Assembly: GCA_030598905.1 (NCBI GenBank)
Contig: JAUVPA010000012.1
Span: 1 to 14,279, forward strand
Length of the DNA stretch: 14,279 bases
Source: Acidimicrobiia bacterium
GTDB lineage: Bacteria > Actinomycetota > Acidimicrobiia > Spongiisociales > UBA5794
Direction: 5' to 3'
The position numbers were made by a program, and so were the translations under genes. Below are positions 7,596 through 14,279 of the stretch, piece by piece (positions within the stretch are counted from its first letter, which is position 1; each line of letters starts with the position of its first letter). The notes under the pieces were generated by a model that saw only the letters and a program-made list of their open reading frames with translations, was not told the DNA's origin and searched no databases.

Positions 7596-8737
7596 ATCGC
7601 GCAGCTCTCGTCGTAGTCGACGAGAGCAGGTGGCTGCTCCGGATCACTACACGCCGGACATCCGGGATCACGATCGAACCGCAGAGTCGACCATGACTGA
7701 TCGAGGGAGTCGTAGATCATCAGTCGTCCCTCCAGCGTTTCGCCGAGATCGAGCACGACCTTTATCGTCTCGATTGCCTGCACCGAACCGATGATCCCGG
7801 GCAGGGCACCGAGAACCCCCGCCTCAGCACACGAAGGAGCCAACTCCGGTGGTGGAGGCAACGGAAAGAGACAGCGGTAGCACGGGCCTTCGTAAGGAGC
7901 GAACACGGTGGCTTGGCCTTCGAAGCGAAAGACCGATCCGTGCACGACCGGCTTGCGGAGCCTAAGGGCCACATCGTTGATGAGATACCGGGTGGGGAAG
8001 TTGTCTGCGCCATCGACGACGACGTCGTAGCCGGCAACGATCTCCACCGCGTTCGCGGCGGTCAGGCGCACGGAGTGGGCTTCGACCTTCACATCTGGGT
8101 TCAGAGCGGCGAGGTGAGCCCGCGCCGATTCCGTCTTGAGAGCGCCGACGTCACTGGCGTCGTGGATGATCTGGCGTTGCAGGTTCGTGGTATCGACACG
8201 GTCGCCGTCGACGATCCCGATCGTGCCCACACCGGCCGCAGCGAGGTAGAGCAGCGCCGGTGAGCCGAGGCCTCCGGCGCCGACGACGAGCACTCGTGCC
8301 TCGAGAAGGCGTTCCTGGCCGGTCTCGCCGATCTCGGGCAGCTTCAAGTGGCGGTCGTATCGCACTCGCTGATCGGTGTCGAGCGTTCCGGGCGCCGACC
8401 ACCGCCTGCCTTCGGTCTTCCAGCGAGCGAAGCCTCCGAGAAGCGAGGCCTCGTCCTGGTAGCCCATGTCTTGAAGCGTTGCCGCTGCCAAAGCGGACCG
8501 CGATCCGCTGGCGCAATAGAGGACGATGGGTGCGGCTCGATCTGGAACCAGCCGTCCGAAATCGCGCTCTAGGACCCCTCGGGGAAGGAAGGCAGAGTCG
8601 GTGATTGCTCCCTGGAGACGCTCTTCGAGCTCGCGGATGTCGACCACCGTGTATGAGGCGTGTTTGGCCTCGAGTTGTTCGGGGGTGATCTCGCCCACTC
8701 GGGCTTTGGCCCGTTCTACGAGTTCGTGGTACTCCAT
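7592..8737 (-). CDS. Rhodanese-ThiF fusion: MoeB/ThiF-type sulfur-carrier adenylyltransferase
   Basis: This 381-residue E1-like enzyme probably adenylates the C-terminal Gly-Gly of a small sulfur-carrier protein (MoaD, ThiS or similar) and supplies sulfur through its rhodanese domain. Domain order is unusual: rhodanese first (about 15-113), with active-site Cys75 in the loop YCASGSRS; then ThiF/MoeB (about 123-355), with the nucleotide loop GAGGLGSP (153-160), N185 and R188 in TTNLQRQ, K201 and D246 in GADN. Two CxxC pairs, C286/C289 and C360/C363, should hold the structural zinc; C303 in PSCAEAG matches the cysteine position of E1-type enzymes. MoeBR/MOCS3 proteins carry the rhodanese at the C-terminus. 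No carrier-protein gene is visible here. The ATG at 8737 fits the domain start and a GGGGA lies just upstream; longer frames run into the sirtuin gene, 11 bases away. Molybdopterin, thiamine or thio-tRNA roles cannot be separated. Confidence 0.92.
   Translation of the reverse strand: MEYHELVERAKARVGEITPEQLEAKHASYTVVDIRELEERLQGAITDSAFLPRGVLERDFGRLVPDRAAPIVLYCASGSRSALAAATLQDMGYQDEASLLGGFARWKTEGRRWSAPGTLDTDQRVRYDRHLKLPEIGETGQERLLEARVLVVGAGGLGSPALLYLAAAGVGTIGIVDGDRVDTTNLQRQIIHDASDVGALKTESARAHLAALNPDVKVEAHSVRLTAANAVEIVAGYDVVVDGADNFPTRYLINDVALRLRKPVVHGSVFRFEGQATVFAPYEGPCYRCLFPLPPPPELAPSCAEAGVLGALPGIIGSVQAIETIKVVLDLGETLEGRLMIYDSLDQSWSTLRFDRDPGCPACSDPEQPPALVDYDESCAI
7604..7639. terminator. Hairpin pair at the convergent CAP / ThiF junction, probable bidirectional terminator
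   Basis: GCTCTCGTCG (7604-7613) and CGACGAGAGC (7618-7627) are perfect 10-base complements around a TAGT loop. They begin 8 bases after the CAP gene stop. A second perfect hairpin, GAGCAG (7624-7629) with CTGCTC (7634-7639) around GTGG, overlaps the first and could compete with it. No U-tract follows in either direction. On the minus strand the structure lies inside the last codons of the ThiF gene, so coding and termination would share sequence. The convergent arrangement with overlapping stops makes a terminator the simplest explanation. Confidence 0.55.
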
Positions 8738-8748
8738 CGTCCCCGAGG

Positions 8749-9507
8749 TTACCGAGCCGCCGCGAGCGCACTCACGAGCTGCGGAATCGCAGCACCCGCG
8801 GATCCGTCGACCTTGGCTGCCGCGACAGCGTCGTGATCGGTTGCTCCCTGGTTGATGATCACCATCGGATGTCCCCGCGCCGCGACCTCGAGAGGAACAA
8901 ATGTCGCCGGATACACGGACAGCGTGCTTCCGATGACGAGCACTGCGTCGGCGTGTTCGACCATGGCCCAGGCGCGAACCATCTCTCGCTGTGGCATTTC
9001 CTCTCCGAAGAAAACGATCTTCGACTTGAGGATCCCGCCGCACTTGTCACACGCAGGATCGACCTCGCCGGTTCTCCATCGCGCCTCGACCGCGTTGCGA
9101 TCCGGTTCGTCTCCGCAGCCGATGCAGTGGAGCTTCGCCGCATTCCCGTGGAGTTCGACGAGGACCCCATTGGGAAGACCAGCTCGGCCGTGCAGTCCGT
9201 CGACGTTCTGGGTGACACAGCCGACGGAAAGGTCGAGTCGGTACAACTCGGCGACAGCCTCATGAGCCGGATTCGGTTGTGCGTCGAGGAACGGCGAGTC
9301 GAAGCGACGGCCCCACGTCTCGATGCGCCAGCTGGCGTCCGAGACGTAGCGGTCGTAGGAGAAGTCGTCGGGATCGAACTGCTTCCACAGCCCCTTCGGG
9401 CCGCGGAAGTCGGGGATTCCGGATTCGGTGGAGATTCCGGCACCGGTGAAGACGAGGATGTTCTGCTTGCCGGCCAGCGCCTCGATTGCCTCCGAGAGGT
9501 CCACCAT
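8749..9507 (-). CDS. Sirtuin (NAD-dependent protein deacylase, Sir2 family)
   Basis: The 252-residue protein has the full sirtuin core. Visible motifs are the NAD-binding GAGIS (22-26) and PDFRG (32-36), QNVDGLH (100-106), the catalytic histidine H120 in ELHG, the zinc knuckle C128/C131 and C153/C156, VFFGEEMP (165-172), and the adenine-side GSTLSVYP (193-200) and INQG. Such enzymes remove acetyl or other acyl groups from lysines, giving nicotinamide and O-acyl-ADP-ribose. A classical bacterial target is acetyl-CoA synthetase, but none is encoded here. I see no basis for assigning acyl preference. It lies 19 bases after the small unknown gene and 11 bases before the rhodanese-ThiF gene, so the three are probably co-transcribed. 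GAGGA directly abuts the ATG, too close for normal initiation, so ribosome entry may rely on coupling. Confidence 0.95.
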   Translation of the reverse strand: MVDLSEAIEALAGKQNILVFTGAGISTESGIPDFRGPKGLWKQFDPDDFSYDRYVSDASWRIETWGRRFDSPFLDAQPNPAHEAVAELYRLDLSVGCVTQNVDGLHGRAGLPNGVLVELHGNAAKLHCIGCGDEPDRNAVEARWRTGEVDPACDKCGGILKSKIVFFGEEMPQREMVRAWAMVEHADAVLVIGSTLSVYPATFVPLEVAARGHPMVIINQGATDHDAVAAAKVDGSAGAAIPQLVSALAAAR

Positions 9508-9526
9508 TCCTCGGAGCGTAGGTGGC

Positions 9527-10000
9527 TCAGCGGCTTGCGAAGCGGTGGTGGGTGTGTTCGCGGCGGAGGCGGGGCGGGAGGTTGCGGACGTGGCGGGCGG
9601 CGAGTGGTGGGATCACGGTGCGTGCGAGGAGGTCCGATCCGTCGCGGGCGGCGAGGCCTTCAGAGATGAGGAGGTTGAGGTAGGTGGGTTCGGGGAGGGA
9701 GCGGCCGCGGTCGGCCGCGACGGCGAGGCGGATGAGATCGGCGACCGCTCCCGAACCGAGGGCTGCGACCCAGAAGTGCCTCACGTAGTGGTGCGACGGT
9801 GGGTAGCCCAGGGTGGCGTGGTGGTCGTCCCACACTTTGGGTTTGACCTCGCGTCGGGGCGCGACGGTGGGGCGCAATAGACGGTAGGGGGTATCGGCGG
9901 CGCCCGGAGGTGGCGCGGTTTCATCCCCAGCTTGTTCGATGGGAGGACGGGCATCGAAGGGGACTACCTCGGGCGCCGCCGAACTTGGTGAAGCACTCAT
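9527..10000 (-). CDS. Small protein of unknown function, disordered N-terminus
   Basis: I do not recognise a characterised family. The 157-residue product has an Ala/Pro-rich, probably disordered first third (1-40), then a compact-looking region (about 54-146) with VWDDHHATLGYPPSHHYVRHFW, split here as VWDDHHATLGYPP and SHHYVRHFW, followed by two likely helices (ALGSGAVADLIRLAVAADRG and YLNLLISEGLAARDG). It ends in a basic, His/Arg-rich tail (NLPPRLRREHTHHR). No membrane segment, zinc motif or signal peptide is visible. I think it is real because third positions in the C-terminal half are almost all C or G, the frame is full length between close neighbours, and an AT-rich promoter-like region precedes it. 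It ends 19 bases before the sirtuin start. There is no clear Shine-Dalgarno sequence, so it may be translated from a leaderless transcript. Confidence 0.75.
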   Translation of the reverse strand: MSASPSSAAPEVVPFDARPPIEQAGDETAPPPGAADTPYRLLRPTVAPRREVKPKVWDDHHATLGYPPSHHYVRHFWVAALGSGAVADLIRLAVAADRGRSLPEPTYLNLLISEGLAARDGSDLLARTVIPPLAARHVRNLPPRLRREHTHHRFASR

Positions 10001-10007
10001 ACCAGAG

Positions 10008-10040
10008 TGATATCAGGAATACCCAATAGAAGTCAATAGA
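10008..10040 (-). promoter_or_regulatory. Candidate promoter/operator region for the small unknown gene and sirtuin run
   Basis: On the minus strand TTGACT (complement of 10031-10036) could be a -35, and TGATAT (10010-10015) or GATATC (10009-10014) a -10, with 15-16 bases between. Transcription would then start within a few bases of the ATG at 10000, giving a leaderless message, which fits the missing Shine-Dalgarno sequence. Two features look like regulator sites. CAATAGA occurs twice on the plus strand (10024-10030 and 10034-10040), exactly ten bases apart. TGATATCA (10008-10015) is a perfect palindrome covering the -10. By hand count 10001-10050 is 38% GC, well below the surroundings. The spacing is suboptimal, so this is tentative. 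Confidence 0.35.
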
Positions 10041-10079
10041 CAACAGTTGAATCGCGAAACAAAACGCCAGACGCGAGGA

Positions 10080-12605
10080 CTACGGCTGGACGCCGACGTA
10101 GAGCGTCACCGTTTGTTCGTTGGTGACGGGATTGCCGGCTGTGGGATCGGTGCGGACGACCTTGCCCGACAATTGGGGGTCGACGACGAAGACGTCTTGG
10201 ACGACCCATCCGAGAACCACACCGGTCTCGGCGCGGAACTCGGCGAGCGTTGATGCGACGTCGCCGACGTCGATGCCTCGAAGGTCCGGCATCCCGACCT
10301 CGGGCGGCACTCCGCTCGACACGTGGACTTCGACCGACGAGCCCTGGCGCAACCTCGTCCCGGCTAGAGGGCTGGTGCCGACGACCGTACCGGCTTCCTC
10401 CTCGGAGGCCACCTCGACCACCGATCCCGCCAGCCCCGAGGCGAAGACGAGGTCGACAGCGGCGCCGGCATCGAGCGACCCGTCTGTTGTCTCGACGCCA
10501 ACGTCGGGGACCGTGGCAAACGGTGTCTGCCGATACACGGCGGTGCCCGGCGGTTCCGGGGCGAAGTCGATGGGCGGAGTACCTTTCGTAGCTTCGAGCA
10601 TGAACTGCTTCCAGATGGGAGCGGCGAGCTGCCCGCCCGTGGCGGCTCGGAAGTACTGCTCCTCACCCTCGAGGTCGTTCCACACGACGAAGTCCTCCAG
10701 GGGCAAGGCGCCATCGGCGTAGCCCGCCCACACCGCCGTAGTCAGCTGCGGGACGTACCCAACGAACATCACGTCCCGGGCATCGGTGGCTGTCCCCGTC
10801 TTGCCGCCCTGAGGGCGTTCGATGTCGGCCCGCCGTCCCGTGCCCTCTGCAACGACGAGTTGCAGAGTCGAGTTGACGGCTGCTGCGATCGACGGGCTCA
10901 GGACGACCGTCGGCATCGGGTCGCGCTCGAATACGACGTTGCCGTCGGCGTCCTCGATCCTCTCGATGAGATACGGTTCGTACCGTTGACCTTGAGTGGC
11001 AAACACTGAGTACGCGCTGGCCATCTCCAGGGGGCTGACATCGAACACGCCGAGCGTGATCGACGGATAGGGGCGCAGCTCGCCCTGAATGCCGAGCCTC
11101 TCCGCCATCTCAACGACCTGCTCAGGTCCCACGGAGTCCACGACCCTGGCGTAGACAGTGTTGCGTGAGTTGTATGTGGCGGCTTCGAGCGATTCGAGAG
11201 CCTGGGGAGTGTTGGGATTGAAGTTGCGGACCGGCCAGATGTTGCTGCCGTTGTAACAAGGAAAGCCGCAGTCGATTTCCGCGGGGCTCGATTTATCCCA
11301 GTAGCTGCCGAGCGTGATCGGTTGCCCATCAAGACGCCCGTACTCCAGTGCCGCTGCGAGAGTGAACGGCTTGAAGGCCGACCCCACCTGGCGACCTCCT
11401 TCGCTCGCCAGATCGTACGGCCGCTGGCCGGCTTCGAGATCGGTGCCGAAGTCGAGGCCCGATGCCATGACCCGGATGGCGCCGGTGCGATTGTCGACGG
11501 CGGCGATGGCACCCGTTGGCCCGCCGAACCCCGGTTGGAACCAAGCACGCAGGATGCGGTTGGCCTCTTCCTGGAGGTCGTAGTCGATTGTGACGTGGAT
11601 CTTGAGTCCGCCGCCGCCTTCACACGATGTGTCCGAGGCTGGGCAACCGAACACGGCTCGTTTGCGCTCTTCGGGATCGTCTCCGAGGCCGTATTCCTCG
11701 TTGCGGAGCAGCTGCTGGCGGACGGCGATCATCACCGGTGGCGCCAACTCCTCAAATCCGGCGTGCGCGATGACGTCCAGCGGCTCACCTCGTGCGCTGG
11801 CCGCGTCCCGCTCGGAGATGAATCCATTGGCGACCATTTGGTTGATCGTTCGATTTCGGGCCGCGATCGTGTTGGACGGCTCGTTTCGTGGGTGGTAGAT
11901 CGTGGGATTGCGTACCGGAACGAACAGCGTCGCTGCTTGTGCGACGGTGAGTCCAGTGAGTTCTTCACCGAAGTACTCCTGGGCGGCCGCCTTGGCGCCG
12001 TAGGCGTTTGAGCCATAGAACACCGAGTTCATGTAGAACTCGAGAATCTCGTCCTTCGTGTAGAGCTGCTCGAGTTCGGCGGCGACCACCGCTTCGCACA
12101 GCTTGCGCTCGATCGTTCGTTCGGCGGTCAAGAAGTTCGCCTTGACGACCTGCTGTGTCAGAGTCGAGCCGCCCTGAACGCCCGAGCTGTTGTAGTTGGC
12201 GAGCGCGGCCCGGAAGATGGCTTTGAAGTTGATGCCCTCGTGGCTGTAGAAATCCTTGTCCTCCGCGGAGAGCAGGGCCGCGACGACGAGCTCTGGCATC
12301 TCGTCGAGTGTCACCGGTTGGCTGTTGCGTTCCGTCAGCTTGCCGAGGAGGACACCGTCGTCGGTGTACACCTCCGACAGCGTTGACAGATTGGGGAACT
12401 CGAGAGCTACCTCATCGACGTCACAGATGTACCGATCCTCGAGGTCTTCGACCGTTCCGAAAGCGGAATTGCCGGTCATGAAGCCGAAGAGACCAACCCA
12501 CGTAGCGCCCAGTACAACCACAAGGCTGACGATGACGAGCGCAGGAAGCCGCCTTCCGCGGCGCTCCAAGCGATGCGCTTCGTGGATGTTCGGTTCCCTG
12601 GCCAT
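10080..12605 (-). CDS. Class A penicillin-binding protein (transglycosylase/transpeptidase) with two PASTA domains
   Basis: This 841-residue bifunctional peptidoglycan synthase polymerises glycan strands and cross-links peptides outside the membrane. A short basic cytosolic tail precedes one membrane helix (about 20-43). The GT51 transglycosylase (about 75-250) shows E115 in SAEDKDFYSHEG, GGSTLTQQ (145-152), RKLCEA (167-172) and EFYMNSVFYG (189-198). The transpeptidase (about 335-670) has the serine motif S409-AF-K412, S480-R-N482 and K602-T-G604. Two PASTA repeats follow (about 697-766 and 770-841), as in mycobacterial PonA-type PBPs; PASTA domains are thought to bind peptidoglycan or position the enzyme. 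Cysteine pairs C321/C328 and C446/C450 lie in loops of the extracellular part and could form disulfides. The ATG at 12605 gives a normal N-terminus but has no good Shine-Dalgarno sequence. The gene is divergent from the mutase gene and 79 bases before the small unknown gene. Confidence 0.96.
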   Translation of the reverse strand: MAREPNIHEAHRLERRGRRLPALVIVSLVVVLGATWVGLFGFMTGNSAFGTVEDLEDRYICDVDEVALEFPNLSTLSEVYTDDGVLLGKLTERNSQPVTLDEMPELVVAALLSAEDKDFYSHEGINFKAIFRAALANYNSSGVQGGSTLTQQVVKANFLTAERTIERKLCEAVVAAELEQLYTKDEILEFYMNSVFYGSNAYGAKAAAQEYFGEELTGLTVAQAATLFVPVRNPTIYHPRNEPSNTIAARNRTINQMVANGFISERDAASARGEPLDVIAHAGFEELAPPVMIAVRQQLLRNEEYGLGDDPEERKRAVFGCPASDTSCEGGGGLKIHVTIDYDLQEEANRILRAWFQPGFGGPTGAIAAVDNRTGAIRVMASGLDFGTDLEAGQRPYDLASEGGRQVGSAFKPFTLAAALEYGRLDGQPITLGSYWDKSSPAEIDCGFPCYNGSNIWPVRNFNPNTPQALESLEAATYNSRNTVYARVVDSVGPEQVVEMAERLGIQGELRPYPSITLGVFDVSPLEMASAYSVFATQGQRYEPYLIERIEDADGNVVFERDPMPTVVLSPSIAAAVNSTLQLVVAEGTGRRADIERPQGGKTGTATDARDVMFVGYVPQLTTAVWAGYADGALPLEDFVVWNDLEGEEQYFRAATGGQLAAPIWKQFMLEATKGTPPIDFAPEPPGTAVYRQTPFATVPDVGVETTDGSLDAGAAVDLVFASGLAGSVVEVASEEEAGTVVGTSPLAGTRLRQGSSVEVHVSSGVPPEVGMPDLRGIDVGDVASTLAEFRAETGVVLGWVVQDVFVVDPQLSGKVVRTDPTAGNPVTNEQTVTLYVGVQP

Positions 12606-12716
12606 TTGTGACAGCTCAGCGTGGAGGGGATGACGTCGCAGCGATGGGCGGAGTTGCCGCCGGTACCATCGACACCGCCGATGAGCTTAGGAACGGTCCC
12701 CGGATAGGCCCCTGCA
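12606..12716. other. Divergent intergenic region between the PBP and mutase genes
   Basis: These 111 bases must hold the promoters of both divergent genes. I found no convincing -35/-10 pair in either direction. Visible elements are a GACGTC palindrome in TGACGTCG near 12631-12638, a GGTACC palindrome (12662-12667), and a short inverted repeat CATCG / CGATG separated by seven bases (about 12668-12684). GGATAGG (12702-12708) is the only candidate ribosome-binding site for the mutase and contains the in-frame TAG (12705-12707) that bars any earlier start. Confidence 0.4.
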
Positions 12717-14276
<1,560 letters not shown>

Positions 14277-14279
14277 TCG

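Noticed and set aside
8738..9043. An N-terminal extension of about 102 residues on the rhodanese-ThiF protein
   Set aside because: It would overlap the sirtuin gene and is Arg/Gly/Ser-rich out-of-frame sequence. The Met at 8737 is just before the rhodanese domain and has a nearby GGGGA.
7592..9507. A defence island (CBASS, Bil or sirtuin-based anti-phage system) from the sirtuin plus E1-like gene pair
   Set aside because: There is no CD-NTase, E2-like, JAB protease, SIR2 fused to an effector, or STAND/HerA partner nearby. The sirtuin has the compact deacylase architecture and the ThiF protein has MoeB-type zinc and rhodanese features typical of sulfur-carrier metabolism.
9562..9581. A G-quadruplex in the G-rich plus strand opposite the small unknown gene
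   Set aside because: The G-runs are mostly of two or three bases and are explained by C-ending codons on the minus strand. It is mentioned only as context for codon bias.

Overview
The window is a GC-rich, densely packed bacterial chromosome segment. The content points to an actinomycete-type organism, with Acidimicrobiia-like lineages the best guess: high G+C third positions, GTG/TTG starts with weak Shine-Dalgarno sequences, a PonA-like bifunctional PBP with C-terminal PASTA repeats, and a separately encoded large subunit of methylmalonyl-CoA mutase. The placement is an inference from gene content only. I see no phage genes, transposons, CRISPR arrays, tRNAs or rRNAs. No gap between genes exceeds about 115 bases.

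Layout. Bases 1-614 hold the 3' two-thirds of lipoyl synthase (lipA), followed by a structured hairpin. From 719 to 6838 there is one tight plus-strand run, probably an operon: transketolase, a multi-pass membrane protein of unknown function, a PduO-type cobalamin adenosyltransferase, leucyl aminopeptidase (pepA), a pirin, and a stand-alone cyclic-nucleotide-binding-domain protein. Two of its junctions are ATGA stop/start overlaps. A 115-base gap with nested inverted repeats precedes a secreted CAP/SCP-domain protein (6954-7595). Its stop overlaps by 4 bp the stop of a convergent minus-strand run, with a 10-bp-stem hairpin at the junction. Read in its own direction, that run is a PASTA-containing class A PBP (12605-10080), a small unrecognised protein (10000-9527), a sirtuin (9507-8749) and a rhodanese-ThiF fusion (8737-7592). 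The last three are separated by only 11-19 bases. Divergent from the PBP is the methylmalonyl-CoA mutase large subunit (12717-14276).

How the genes relate. Most are core metabolism: lipoylation, pentose phosphate pathway, peptide turnover, sulfur-carrier activation and propionyl-CoA metabolism. Others serve the cell envelope: the PBP and the CAP protein. The adenosyltransferase makes adenosylcobalamin, the cofactor the mutase needs, so two parts of one B12-dependent pathway lie within 10 kb but in different transcription units. I found no convincing undescribed multi-gene system. The items most worth a second look are the rhodanese-first E1-like protein next to a sirtuin, the unknown 7-8 TM protein inside the operon, the small unknown protein with an AT-rich repeat-bearing promoter region, and several strong inverted repeats at gene boundaries.
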